Numbered from the stretch's first letter, positions 48,756 through 58,160 are shown. The stretch is 64,000 bases of DNA from Nonomuraea jiangxiensis (GCF_900099965.1 NZ_FNDJ01000001.1:62001-126000), one strand, 5' to 3'. The notes: a model not told the origin generated them from the letters alone. Made by a program: numbers and translations.

Positions 48756-51700
48756 ATGCGCAGTCCGCGTACCGAACAAGCCGGCCACCAACTCCGGCCT
48801 GACCCGAGCCGCACCCGTAACACCGCTGCCGACCACACCCGCCTGCTCTCTGAAACGCATGCCCGCGACACCGCCCCTGACACGGACAGTCCAGAGTCCG
48901 TCAGCGTTGGACCTGACGTTTCCCTAAAAGAACGGGACGGCGACTGGAACGAGCCAGGATCGGCCCTCGACGGGCTTTACGTCACCGCTCATGGGCCGGG
49001 TGGTGATGCCGGCAGTGCAGTCCCGGTCCATGGCGGCGGGCCGGTCCCTGGTCCAGCCGACGGGCACGACCCTGACGCTGGCAAGCGCGACCATTCCTGG
49101 CCCCTTATCCTCCCCGCGCTTGCCGCCTGGGCCAGCGCACTGGCACTGCTGGGTTGCACTGCGCGCACGGGCATAGCTGTCGCGCTCTCCGCTGCCCTTG
49201 CCGCCTCAATAGTGGCGTGGTGCACTCGCCCGCAATTCAGATCACCAGTGAGCCGCGTTCGCCCGCAATCCAGATCAACGGTGAGCCGCATTCTCACGCA
49301 ATTTAGATCGCCAGTCAGCCGCGTTCGTTCGCGACCCAGACCACCATTGGGCCGCATTCGCTCGCGACCCCAGCCGGCACTCTGGCGTGTCGACTCACCC
49401 CTCCAACCGCCGGCCTGGCGCGTCCGCTCCGGCTCCATGCCGCCGGCCTGGCGCAACATCACCATCGCCACGCTCATCTGTGCCGCAGCATCATCGGCAT
49501 CGGTGGCTTTCCGAGTTCAGGTACTGACGACGGGTCCGGTGCCCGAGTTGGCCGCCCGCAACACAGTGATCACTGCCCAGATCGCCCTGACAGACGACCC
49601 CAAACGCAGGGCCAACAGAGGAAGGCACTTCAACCAGGACAGCTACGTCATCGCGGCCACCCTCAAGTCCATCCGAACCGCCACGATCCGGCAGACCGTC
49701 GACGTCCCCATCACTGTCTTCGCCGCGGGAACCGCCTGGAAGGACTTCCTCCCCAGCCAGCACCTCGAAGTCACCGGCCGCCTCGCAGAACCAACTCCTG
49801 GCGACCTGGTCGCGGCCATCCTCCTGGTGCGCGGCCCACCAAGGGTCCTGGCGCCGCCGTCCGGGCTCCAGACGGCGGCGGGCGCCCTCAGATCCGGCCT
49901 CCGAGCCGCTGCCGACATCCTCCCTCCGGACCAACGCGGCCTTCTCCCCGGCCTGGTGGTCGGCGACATCTCGCGCATGGACCCTCAGGTGGCCTCCGAT
50001 CTCAGGGAGTCCGGCCTCAACCACCTGCATGCAGTAAGCGGGGCCAATCTGGCGATCGTTGCAGGCGCGGCCCTCGCACTCTCCCGCCTGGTCGGCCTGT
50101 CGCTCCCCGCCAGGGCGATCTTCGCTGCCCTGGCAATGCTGGCCTTCGCCGTAGTCGCCCGCCCGTCCCCAAGCGTCCTCCGTGCCCTCCTCATGGGCCT
50201 GGCCGCCGCCATCGCGCTGGGCACCGGCCGAGCCCGCGACGGCCTCGCGGCGTTGTCCACCACGGTCCTGTTTCTGGTGCTGTTCGCCCCCGAACTCGCC
50301 CGCTCCTACGGCTTCGCCCTCTCAGTCGCAGCCACCGCCGGAATTCTCATCCTGGCCCCACGCTGGCGCGACCACTTGTCCGCCCAGAACACCCAAGACA
50401 CCCCCGACGCCCAGGAGGACCACCACGCCCGGGAGGACCACCACGCCCGGGAGGACCACCACGCCCAAGGGGACCACCACCACGCCCAGGAGGACCATCA
50501 CGCCCAAGGGGACCGGGACATTCAGAGTGACCACAACGCGGAGGGCGACTACAACGCCCAAGGCGATCACACCCTCCAGGTCGGCCGCAACCTCCAGGGC
50601 AGGCACAATCCGCAGGGCGGTCACAGCTTCCAGCGCGGTCACCCTGCCCAGCGCGGTCACCCTGCCCAGCGCGGTCACCCTGCCCAGGGCGGTGACCCTG
50701 TCCAGGGCGGTGACCCTGTCCAGGGCGGTGACCCTGTCCAGGGCGGTGACCCTGTCCAGGGCGGTCACACTATCCAGGCTGGCCACCTTCCGCAGGGCCG
50801 CCCCAGCTTCCAAGGCGACCACAAGGGCCAGGTTGGCTACAACCTCCATGGCGGCCGTAGGGTGCCCGATGATCGCAATGCCTGGGGTGGCCACACTCCC
50901 CAGGGCGGCCCTACCGCCCAGAGCGACCAGAACACCCAGGGCGGCCCTACCGCCCAGAGCGACCAGAACACCCAGGGCGGCCCTACCGCGCAGAGCGGCC
51001 CGAACGCCCCCAGCGACCCGAACGCCCAGGGCGGCTACAACGCTCAGAGCAGCCGCAGCGACGACTGCGGGCTGAACGCCGGGTCGGGCGAAACCCCGGG
51101 ACAGCCTCGGAGAGGAGATGGCCGGTCGGGACCTGGAGGGTCGAACAGGGAGGCACGCGCATCCCGTGCCTCCAAGGTGCCGTGTCGGTTGCCGCGATGG
51201 GTGGCTGAGGCGGTGGCCGTACCGGCGGCGGCGCAGGTCGCCGTGACCCCTGTGCTGGTGCTGATGGCGGGGCAGTTGACGCCCGTCGCGGTGCTCGCCA
51301 ATCTCCTCGTGGCACCGGCGGTGGCGCCCGCGACTCTGCTCGGGTTCGGGGCCGCTCTCGTGGCGCCTGTCTGGCCGGAAGGCGCTCGGATGCTGGTCGT
51401 CCCGGCGGGTTACGCGGTCGGGTGGATCATCACGGTTGCCCAGTGGGCGGTTAATGTGCCGTACGCCACCTTGCCCTGGCCTGGCGGACTTCCGGGACTG
51501 GGGCTGCTGGCGCTGGCAGTGGCCGTCGCGATCCCGATTCTGCGGCGTCGCGCCTGGCGGGCGATGGCGTTGACGGCGGCCGGCGCAGCCTTGGTATCGG
51601 TGCTCGTGATCCGGCCCGTCGTGGGCCCGTGGCCGCCCAAGGGGTGGCTGATGGTGATGTGTGATGTCGGGCAGGGGGACGGCCTCATCATCGCGGCCGG

Positions 51701-52421
51701 ACCGGGGAGAGGCGTCGTGGTGGACACCGGGCCGGATCCGGTCGCCATGGATCGGTGCCTGCGTCGGGTCGGGGTGGGGGAGGTGCCGCTACTCGTCCTC
51801 ACCCACCCACATGCCGATCACGTGGACGGCCTGCCGGGTGTCCTCAGGAACCGGCGAGTCGGAGCCGTGGTCGTCAGCCCGTTCAGCCTGCAGCGGGACG
51901 ATGCCCGAGCTGGTAACCGCATCTCCGGCGCCCTGGCGCATCGTCGAATACCGGAATGGAAGGCTGTTCCGGGCACGCGGTGGCGGTTCGGCCCCTCAGA
52001 GCTCACCGTACTCGCGCCCGAGCCCGCTCTGGGCGAGACGCATGGCCGGGGGGAGGGCAGCGCGATCAACAACGCCAGCGTCGTCCTCCACGTACGCTGG
52101 CGATCCGGCTCGGCATTGCTCGGTGGCGACCTGGAGACCGAGGCACAGGAGCAGCTGCTGCATCGGATGGCCATCAGAGCCGACATCCTCAAGACCCCAC
52201 ACCACGGGTCGAACAGGCAGTCCCCGGCGTTCCTGTCGTCTCTTGGCATCCGTGCCGCGCTGATCAGCGCAGGAGTCGACAACGACTACGGCCATCCAGC
52301 TCCCACCACCCTCGCCCTTCTACGTCGCCTCGGCGCCACGATCTACCGGACCGACCAGTCGGGGGACCTCGCCGTGGTGGAGCGGGACGGGGAAATGGCC
52401 GTGGTTCCACGAGGGCCGTAG
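48756..52421 (+). CDS. comEC: ComEC/Rec2 DNA-uptake channel with giant hexapeptide insert
   Basis: A 1221-residue polytopic membrane protein that carries single-stranded DNA across the membrane. It has N-terminal helices, an OB-like DUF4131 region (about 265-370), the competence domain (GLLPGLVVGDISRM, SGLNHLHAVSGANLAIVAG), further helices, and a C-terminal metallo-beta-lactamase domain (VGQGDGLII, LTHPHADHVDGLPG, LKTPHHGSNRQS). Homologues are usually 700-850 residues. The excess is a roughly 220-residue array at 542-764 between helices (after ILILAPRWRDHLS, before RLPRWVAEAVAVPAAAQ), plus a smaller 33-bp repeat near residue 160-200. The ATG at 48756 is one base after comEA. Confidence 0.94.
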   Translation: MRSPRTEQAGHQLRPDPSRTRNTAADHTRLLSETHARDTAPDTDSPESVSVGPDVSLKERDGDWNEPGSALDGLYVTAHGPGGDAGSAVPVHGGGPVPGPADGHDPDAGKRDHSWPLILPALAAWASALALLGCTARTGIAVALSAALAASIVAWCTRPQFRSPVSRVRPQSRSTVSRILTQFRSPVSRVRSRPRPPLGRIRSRPQPALWRVDSPLQPPAWRVRSGSMPPAWRNITIATLICAAASSASVAFRVQVLTTGPVPELAARNTVITAQIALTDDPKRRANRGRHFNQDSYVIAATLKSIRTATIRQTVDVPITVFAAGTAWKDFLPSQHLEVTGRLAEPTPGDLVAAILLVRGPPRVLAPPSGLQTAAGALRSGLRAAADILPPDQRGLLPGLVVGDISRMDPQVASDLRESGLNHLHAVSGANLAIVAGAALALSRLVGLSLPARAIFAALAMLAFAVVARPSPSVLRALLMGLAAAIALGTGRARDGLAALSTTVLFLVLFAPELARSYGFALSVAATAGILILAPRWRDHLSAQNTQDTPDAQEDHHAREDHHAREDHHAQGDHHHAQEDHHAQGDRDIQSDHNAEGDYNAQGDHTLQVGRNLQGRHNPQGGHSFQRGHPAQRGHPAQRGHPAQGGDPVQGGDPVQGGDPVQGGDPVQGGHTIQAGHLPQGRPSFQGDHKGQVGYNLHGGRRVPDDRNAWGGHTPQGGPTAQSDQNTQGGPTAQSDQNTQGGPTAQSGPNAPSDPNAQGGYNAQSSRSDDCGLNAGSGETPGQPRRGDGRSGPGGSNREARASRASKVPCRLPRWVAEAVAVPAAAQVAVTPVLVLMAGQLTPVAVLANLLVAPAVAPATLLGFGAALVAPVWPEGARMLVVPAGYAVGWIITVAQWAVNVPYATLPWPGGLPGLGLLALAVAVAIPILRRRAWRAMALTAAGAALVSVLVIRPVVGPWPPKGWLMVMCDVGQGDGLIIAAGPGRGVVVDTGPDPVAMDRCLRRVGVGEVPLLVLTHPHADHVDGLPGVLRNRRVGAVVVSPFSLQRDDARAGNRISGALAHRRIPEWKAVPGTRWRFGPSELTVLAPEPALGETHGRGEGSAINNASVVLHVRWRSGSALLGGDLETEAQEQLLHRMAIRADILKTPHHGSNRQSPAFLSSLGIRAALISAGVDNDYGHPAPTTLALLRRLGATIYRTDQSGDLAVVERDGEMAVVPRGP
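49231..49362 (+). repeat. 33-bp in-frame tandem repeat near the comEC N-terminus
   Basis: Four 33-bp units starting CGCAATTCAGATC / CGCAATCCAGATC / CGCAATTTAGATC / CGCGACCCAGACC encode 11-residue repeats rich in Arg, Ser and Pro (SRVRPQSRSTV-type) in a basic loop between the first membrane helices. Confidence 0.8.
50379..51047 (+). repeat. 18-bp tandem array encoding about 37 hexapeptides in comEC
   Basis: The array is 669 bp, 37 six-codon units with one seven-codon variant (GDHHHAQ). Units end almost always in Gln and follow x-G/D-x-x-x-Q: EDHHAR, GDHHAQ-like, RGHPAQ (three in a row), GGDPVQ (four identical in a row), then GGPTAQ-SDQNTQ alternating. The most homogeneous block is 50641-50760. 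The early units are His-rich. Confidence 0.95.
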
Positions 52422-52484
52422 CCGGATGCCGGCGTTCTGGCTTCGAGTACCGGGTTGTCGGTGGGGCATGGCATGCTGCCTGGT

Positions 52485-53456
52485 ATGGCGGGAACCGATC
52501 CAGCACCTGTGACCCTCATCGTCGGCGATGAGGAGCTGCTGGCCGAGCGGGCGGTGAGTGGGGTCGTCGCGGCGGCGCGGGGTGCCGACTCGGGGGCCGA
52601 GGTTCATGATCTTGTGGGGGGGAAGGTCGCGGTCGGTGAGTTGACGCAGTTGACGTCGCCGTCGCTCTTCGGTGATCGTTCCGTGGTGGTGATCCGGTCG
52701 GCACAGGACCTGGTCAAGGAAGTCATCGCCGAGGTCGTGGCCTATGCCAAGCAGCCCTCTGACGAGACCGTGCTGGTGCTGGTCCACCCGGGTGGGGTGA
52801 AGGGCAAGGCGCTGGTCGACGGGGTGAAGAAGGCCGGGGCTGCGGTGGTCACGGTGGTCAAGGTGACCAAGGCCGGGGAGCGGCTGGACTTCATCAAGGG
52901 GGAGTTCAAGCGGGCCGGGCGTGGGATCTCGGGGGACGCGGCGCAGGCGTTGCTGGAAGCTGTCGGCAACGATCTGCGGGAGTTGGCGGCGGCCTGCAGT
53001 CAGCTGATGTTCGACACGGAGGAGAAGACCGTCAGTGCGGCCGCCGTGGCGCGCTATCACCGGGGGCGGGCCGAGGTCACCGGGTTCAATGTGGCGGACT
53101 CCGCGATCGAGGGGCGGCTGGCGGAGTCTCTGGAGCAGTTGCGCTGGGCGCTCGGCACCGGGGTCGCGCCCGTGCTGCTGGTGAGTGCGCTCGCCGGGGG
53201 TTTGCGATCGCTGGCCAAGGTGGGGAGCGCGCCTCGCAACCTTCGGGGCGGGCAGCTGGCGAGCCATCTGGGCATGCCGCCGTGGAAGGTTGACCGGGTG
53301 AAACGGCAGCTCAACGGGTGGGGGCCGGAGGGGTTGTCGCGGGCGATCCAGGCTGTGGCCAGCGCGGATGAGCAGGTCAAGGGAGGCGGGGCGGACCCGG
53401 CCTACGCCTTGGAGCACACGTTGCAGGTCATCGTGGCCAACCGTACGGGACGGTAG
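52485..53456 (+). CDS. holA: DNA polymerase III delta subunit
   Basis: A clamp-loader subunit that opens the beta sliding clamp. The 323-residue product has the family opening APVTLIVGDEELLAERAVSGVV, SPSLFGDRSVVVIR, EFKRAGRGISGDAAQALLEAVGNDLRELAAACSQL, and the C-terminal collar helices (GVAPVLLVSALAGGLRSLAKV, HLGMPPWKVDRVKRQL). I use the ATG at 52485; a GTG at 52455 is in frame. Neither has a clear ribosome site. In actinomycetes holA follows comEC, as here. Confidence 0.95.
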   Translation: MAGTDPAPVTLIVGDEELLAERAVSGVVAAARGADSGAEVHDLVGGKVAVGELTQLTSPSLFGDRSVVVIRSAQDLVKEVIAEVVAYAKQPSDETVLVLVHPGGVKGKALVDGVKKAGAAVVTVVKVTKAGERLDFIKGEFKRAGRGISGDAAQALLEAVGNDLRELAAACSQLMFDTEEKTVSAAAVARYHRGRAEVTGFNVADSAIEGRLAESLEQLRWALGTGVAPVLLVSALAGGLRSLAKVGSAPRNLRGGQLASHLGMPPWKVDRVKRQLNGWGPEGLSRAIQAVASADEQVKGGGADPAYALEHTLQVIVANRTGR

Positions 53457-53978
53457 GCGGCCCGTTTCTTGCCGCTCGATTGCCGGGACGAGAGGTCCGG
53501 TGATCCACGGTGGTGAAGCGTGCGCGAGTCGACCCCGGCAGACGCTTCAGCCCAACCTCAGCAGGCGTCGCAGAGCCCATCAGCCGACGGACCGCCGTGC
53601 CGTCACCTGACGGACACTTCACCCCTGGACCACCGCAGCCACTCACCCCACGGCCGACACTCCACAGCCACCCTCGACAGACGCTTCACGACCGCAGCAA
53701 CTCGCCCCCGGCAACCGACACTCCTCCACCACCACGATCCAGCAAACGGTTTCACCACGGCAGACCAGACCACCGCCAGCCACCGATTTCCCGCGCAGCA
53801 CTCAGCCACCATCCAGCGATGTCTGTGGTGGGTTGGCGCTCTAGGCGCCTGTCGGGTGGCTGCGTAGCGACGTCTGCTGGGTGGCGAGGGCGGCGACGTC
53901 TGTCGGGTGGCGGGCACAGTGACGTCGGTCGGGGAGTGGGGGCGGCGGTTTCTGTCGGGTGGTGGCGGTGGCTGGGGT
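53457..53978. repeat. Repeat-rich intergenic region between holA and the ABC exporter
   Basis: The left part (to about 53820) is C/A-rich with recurring CACTCCACAGCCACC/GACGCTTCAC words. The right part is G/T-rich with recurring CGACGTCTGTCGGGTGGCG. Strand composition flips near 53820-53830. No frame shows a domain. It separates the convergent ends of holA and the ABC operon. Confidence 0.6.
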
Positions 53979-54674
53979 TCACACTAGGGTGGCGGGCTCA
54001 TGTACGGCGCCGTCTGTGATTTCCAGGACGCGGTCCGCCAGGGTGATCAAGCTTGGGTCGTGGGTGGCGACCAGGGCCGTGACCCCCTCACTGCGTACGA
54101 GGGCCCGCAGCAGCTCCATGATCTGCCGCCCGGTCTGCGAGTCCAGTTGCCCGGTGGGCTCGTCGGCCACCAGCAAGCGGGGCCGGTTGGCCAGGGAGCG
54201 GGCGATGGCCACGCGCTGCCGCTGCCCCCCGGACAGCTCGTACGGGCGCTGGTTGACATGCTGTTCCAGCCCCACCAGGGCGAGCAGCATCCGTACCCGG
54301 GCCTCGCGCTCCGCCACCGGCATCCGCACCAGCCGCATGGGCACCCCGACGTTCTCGGCCGCCGACAGCACCGGGATCAGGCCGAACGACTGGAACACGA
54401 ACCCCACCACGTCCCTGCGCAGCTCCAGCAGGCCGTGTTCGGACAGGGCGGTGACCTCGTGCCCGTCCACCACCACCCGCCCGGCGTCCGGTTTGTCCAG
54501 GCCGCCGATCTGGTTGAGCAAGGTGGTCTTGCCCGACCCCGACCGGCCCCGGACCGCCACCAGCTCCCCGGGGTGGACCGAGAACGACACGTCCCGCAGC
54601 GCCACGACCTCCTTGGGCCCGGTCCGGTAGACCTTGCGCAGCCCCTCCACCACGACCAGCGGCGAATCAGTCAC
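53979..54674 (-). CDS. ABC transporter ATP-binding protein (MacB/LolD type)
   Basis: A 231-residue ATPase with Walker A GRSGSGKTT (near residue 43), signature LSGGQRQR, Walker B LLVADEPTGQLD and the switch His in ATHD. It is the last gene of the four-gene exporter operon, overlapping the preceding ATPase gene by eight bases. Such ATPases drive FtsX-like permeases that extract lipoproteins, peptides or drugs by mechanotransmission. Having two ATPases and two permeases in one operon suggests a heteromeric complex. Confidence 0.93.
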   Translation of the reverse strand: MTDSPLVVVEGLRKVYRTGPKEVVALRDVSFSVHPGELVAVRGRSGSGKTTLLNQIGGLDKPDAGRVVVDGHEVTALSEHGLLELRRDVVGFVFQSFGLIPVLSAAENVGVPMRLVRMPVAEREARVRMLLALVGLEQHVNQRPYELSGGQRQRVAIARSLANRPRLLVADEPTGQLDSQTGRQIMELLRALVRSEGVTALVATHDPSLITLADRVLEITDGAVHEPATLV

Positions 54675-55587
54675 TTGACGGCTCCTCTCGGGCGGGCCAC
54701 ACGCCGATGTGATCGGTTTCGAGTTCGAGGCGTACCCGGCGTTCCAGGTGCAGGGCGCTCATGAAGTCGCGCGGCAGTTGCAGCCGGCCCACCCGGTCGA
54801 GCACGGCGTACTCCTCGGCGATGATCTGCCCCTCGGCGTCCTCGCGCCGCAACGTCTCGCTGCTGGTACGCCCGTCGCGAATGCCCACCGTACGGTCCAC
54901 CTGTTCCGACACCAGCGGATCGTGGGTCACGATGACCGCGGTGACCCCGAGCTCCCTGTTGGCCCGGCGCAACGCCTCGAACACCTGCTCCGAGGTCTCG
55001 CTGTCCAGCTCGCCGGTGGGTTCGTCGGCCAGGATGAGCTGCGGGGAGTTGGCGAGCGCGACGGCGATGGCCACCCGCTGCTGCTCGCCGCCCGACATCT
55101 CGGCGGCCTTGCGGTTCGCGCAGTAGCCGACGCCCAGAAGGTCGAGCAGCTCGGCGGCGCGCCGCTCCCGCTTCTTCCCGGCCAGTTTCATCGGCAGCTC
55201 GACGTTCTCGGCGGCCGACAGGTACGGCAGCAGGTTCCTGGCCGTCTGCTGCCAGATGAAGCCCACCACGGACCGCCGGTAGCGCAGCCGGTCGCGGGCG
55301 CTCATGGACAGCAGGTCCAGGCCCGCGACCCTGGCCACCCCGGCCGTCGGCACGTCCAGCCCGGACAGCACGTTGAGCAGCGTCGACTTGCCGGATCCCG
55401 ACGCGCCCACGATGGCGACCAGCTCACCCTTGTCGATCAGCAGGTCCAGGCCCTGCAGGGCGACGACCTCGACGCCTTCGGTCTTGTAGATGCGTACCAG
55501 GTTGTCGCACACGATGTGCGCGTCCCCGCCGAACGCGGCCTTGTGCCGCGTGGCCCTGGCTTCCAGTTCCGACAGTGTCGGGTTCAT
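54667..55587 (-). CDS. ABC transporter ATP-binding protein with AbrB-like C-terminal tail
   Basis: A 306-residue ATPase. Walker A is GASGSGKST, the Q-loop region FIWQQTARNLLPYLSAAENV, the signature MSGGEQQR and Walker B LILADEPTGELD. After the ATPase domain (about 235) comes an extra segment: YAVLDRVGRLQLP then RDFMSALHLERRVRLELETDHIGVWP. Its D-x-x-G-R-x-x-(I/L)-P pattern and following hydrophobic alternation resemble a swapped-hairpin AbrB domain. The ATG at 55587 follows GGGAGACC and overlaps the permease stop (ATGA). Confidence 0.93.
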   Translation of the reverse strand: MNPTLSELEARATRHKAAFGGDAHIVCDNLVRIYKTEGVEVVALQGLDLLIDKGELVAIVGASGSGKSTLLNVLSGLDVPTAGVARVAGLDLLSMSARDRLRYRRSVVGFIWQQTARNLLPYLSAAENVELPMKLAGKKRERRAAELLDLLGVGYCANRKAAEMSGGEQQRVAIAVALANSPQLILADEPTGELDSETSEQVFEALRRANRELGVTAVIVTHDPLVSEQVDRTVGIRDGRTSSETLRREDAEGQIIAEEYAVLDRVGRLQLPRDFMSALHLERRVRLELETDHIGVWPAREEPSSD

Positions 55588-58160
55588 GAAAGGTCTCCCA
55601 ATCGAAGGACGGCGCCGAGGGCTCGACGGCGGCCGATGGCGGTGTGCGTGTACGCGCCGAGCACGGCCACAGCGGCCAGCCCGGCCGCCAGCACGCTCGG
55701 AGTGAGCAGGTCGAGGGCGTAGTCGCCGACGGGCAGGCCACCGGCGTACGAGGACAGGTCCACGCCGGGCCCGAGCGCGGCCGGGAGCAGCAGCCCCAGG
55801 CCCAGTCCGGCCAGCGCGGTGATGATGATCATGGGCAGGATCTCCAGCACGGTCAGCCGCTGCGCCTGCCGTTCGGAAAGCCCCAGGGTTCGCAGGAACG
55901 ACACCGCCCTGGCCCGCTCGGCGGCCCCGACGACCAGCGCCAGCACGATGGCGACCAGCGCGTATCCGGCCAGCGCGACCGTCACCACCAGCAGCGTCCA
56001 GCGCACGGTGGAGGTGAGCGGATCGTCCTGGATGGCGGCGAGGGTCTCCGCCTGGGACACCACCGTGGCCTGCGGGACCAGCCGCCGCAGCGCGGCGGGT
56101 GAGGCGTCGCCGCTGACCAGCAACGTGTTCACGTACGGGCGCGCCTGGACGCTCAGGGGCACGACCAGGAACTTGCCCTGCGTGTAGAAACCGGGCACCG
56201 AGTCGATGACGCCCCGGGTGGCCAGGCGCAGGCGGGACTGCCACCCGATCTCCAACGTCCCCCGTCCCCGCAGCTCCGGCGAGACCAGGACGCCGTCGGA
56301 CAGCGGCGGCAGGCCGACCGGGGCGTCGCCCAGGAGCTCCCGCCACTGCCCGACGTCCACGGCGAGCGCCTCGGCCCGCTCGGCGCCGTACCCGAGCTGG
56401 ACCCGGCCCGTCTGCGCGAGCAGCACCCGGTCCACTCCGGCGGCTCCGCGCACCCGCTCGACCTGGGCGGCCGGGATCTCCATCGGCGACGTGATCCGGA
56501 TCGGCGCCCCGGCCTGCTCCCAGGAGGCCAGCCGCTGCGTGCCCGCGATCCCGTCGGAGATCACCGCCGCGAACACCGACACGGCCAGCGCCGGCAGCAG
56601 GATCAGCACCGGCAGCACACTGCCGGAGCGTGCCCGGGCGGCCCTGGTCAGCCCCAGAAACGGTACGGCCGCCCGGCCGCGCGCGGTCAGCCGTACGAGC
56701 AGGCGCAGCGGGTACGGATAGCACCGCAAGGTGATCACCGCGGCCGCCAGCGTCAGCGTCACCGGCACCACCAGCAGGAACGGATCCTGCCCCGCGGACG
56801 CGGCCGGCCCGCGGGCCCGCAGCAGGTACGCCCCGCCCAGCGCCAGCACCACGACCAGCACCTCCAGCGTCACCCGCCGGGCGGACGGCCGGGTGGCGAC
56901 CACATCGTCACGGCGTTCGTGCAGCGGCGTGCGGTGCGTGACAGCAGGCCGGGCGGCGGCGAACCCGGCGGAGGCGACGACCACGAGCACCGGCCCGAGG
57001 TGCACGATCGGCACCACGGGCCCCGGCACGAGGTACGACAAGGCGTACCCGGCCAGCGCGGCGGGCGCCACCGCCAGCCCGGTCAGCGCCGCCGCCGTGC
57101 CCGCCACCTGCCGCAGCGACCCGCCACGCGCCCGCGCCACGGTGAGCGCGTGGTCCATGCGGTCGGTCAGCAGCCGCACGGCCAGCACGATCACGCCCAG
57201 CACCACCGCCAGCAGCCCGCCCAGCACCAGGTACATGACGGTCTGCGCGGTGGCCAGCGCGGCCAGGAAGTCGCCGAGCAGCTTCGGCAGCCCGGTCTCC
57301 AGGTGGTAGGGGGTGCCCGTCGACTGCAGCGTCACCAGCCGCCCGAAGTCGGCGACGGCGGCGCCGAGGCCGACGGTGTCCTGCGCGCTCGCCGCCGCGC
57401 CGTTCACCGGCAGGATCCAGCGGTAGGTCAGGTTGCGCCCGGCGCCGCTGAGCGCGGTCAGGCCCGCGTCGGACATCAGCGTCGTGGTATGGACCTCCAT
57501 ATCCCCGCCGTTCGGGGGCTGGATCTCGGTGTAGTGCAGGATGTCGGTGTTGTGGCTCCAGTAGCGGTCGCCGGGGTCCTTGGCCTCGAACAGGCCGACG
57601 ATCTTCACCGCGACCTGGTCGTTCTCGCCGAGCACGACCGTCCGGCCCGGCCGCAGCCCCATCTTGGCCGCCGCCTCGGCCACGACGCCCACCTCGATCA
57701 GGGGGATCGGCTCGCCCTCGTACCGCATCGTGGCGGGCGCGCCGGGCACGCGGCCCTGGACCCAGTCGACGCGCCGGTCGGCGTCGGACAGCCAGCCGAG
57801 GTTGAGGTACCGCCCGCCGTGTGAGCCGGTGACGGGCGTGAGCGTGGTCTTGGCGCTCATGTGGCCGCCGGGGGCCACCAGTGGGCGCAGCGTGGCCGGC
57901 AGGAGCTTGTGCCAGAGCCGGTCGCGGGTGTCGAACTGGGCGCGTTCGTGCAGGTCCTCCTGGGACGAGCGCGACTCCACGGTCACCGCCAGGTCGGCCT
58001 GTACGGCGGGGGCGCCGGTCAGCGCGCGCCGCAGCGCCTGGTCGAACGCCCCCTGCGTCACCCGGGGCAGCCCCGCGACCAGCACGCAGGCGGTCAACGC
58101 GAGCACGAAGAGCACCGCCATCGGGCCCAGGTGCACCCGGGCGAGCCGGGGGATCCTCAC
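55584..58160 (-). CDS. FtsX-like ABC transporter permease (second)
   Basis: An 858-residue permease. It has an N-terminal helix (GPMAVLFVLALTACVLVAGLP), a large extracytoplasmic domain (to about residue 300), three helices (TVMYLVLGGLLAVVLGVIVLAVRLL and following), a second extracytoplasmic domain, and a C-terminal FtsX core (LVVTVALAGYALVAIVLALVVGAAERARAVSFLRTLGLSERQA). The GTG at 58160 follows GGGAGGAACA and overlaps the upstream permease stop. The much longer open frame upstream is a shadow of that permease. Confidence 0.92.
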   Translation of the reverse strand: MRIPRLARVHLGPMAVLFVLALTACVLVAGLPRVTQGAFDQALRRALTGAPAVQADLAVTVESRSSQEDLHERAQFDTRDRLWHKLLPATLRPLVAPGGHMSAKTTLTPVTGSHGGRYLNLGWLSDADRRVDWVQGRVPGAPATMRYEGEPIPLIEVGVVAEAAAKMGLRPGRTVVLGENDQVAVKIVGLFEAKDPGDRYWSHNTDILHYTEIQPPNGGDMEVHTTTLMSDAGLTALSGAGRNLTYRWILPVNGAAASAQDTVGLGAAVADFGRLVTLQSTGTPYHLETGLPKLLGDFLAALATAQTVMYLVLGGLLAVVLGVIVLAVRLLTDRMDHALTVARARGGSLRQVAGTAAALTGLAVAPAALAGYALSYLVPGPVVPIVHLGPVLVVVASAGFAAARPAVTHRTPLHERRDDVVATRPSARRVTLEVLVVVLALGGAYLLRARGPAASAGQDPFLLVVPVTLTLAAAVITLRCYPYPLRLLVRLTARGRAAVPFLGLTRAARARSGSVLPVLILLPALAVSVFAAVISDGIAGTQRLASWEQAGAPIRITSPMEIPAAQVERVRGAAGVDRVLLAQTGRVQLGYGAERAEALAVDVGQWRELLGDAPVGLPPLSDGVLVSPELRGRGTLEIGWQSRLRLATRGVIDSVPGFYTQGKFLVVPLSVQARPYVNTLLVSGDASPAALRRLVPQATVVSQAETLAAIQDDPLTSTVRWTLLVVTVALAGYALVAIVLALVVGAAERARAVSFLRTLGLSERQAQRLTVLEILPMIIITALAGLGLGLLLPAALGPGVDLSSYAGGLPVGDYALDLLTPSVLAAGLAAVAVLGAYTHTAIGRRRALGAVLRLGDLS

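Noticed and set aside
49231..49362. Regular 33-bp units resembling a CRISPR array
   Set aside because: Units are contiguous with no unique spacers and no cas genes are nearby. It is an in-frame coding repeat.
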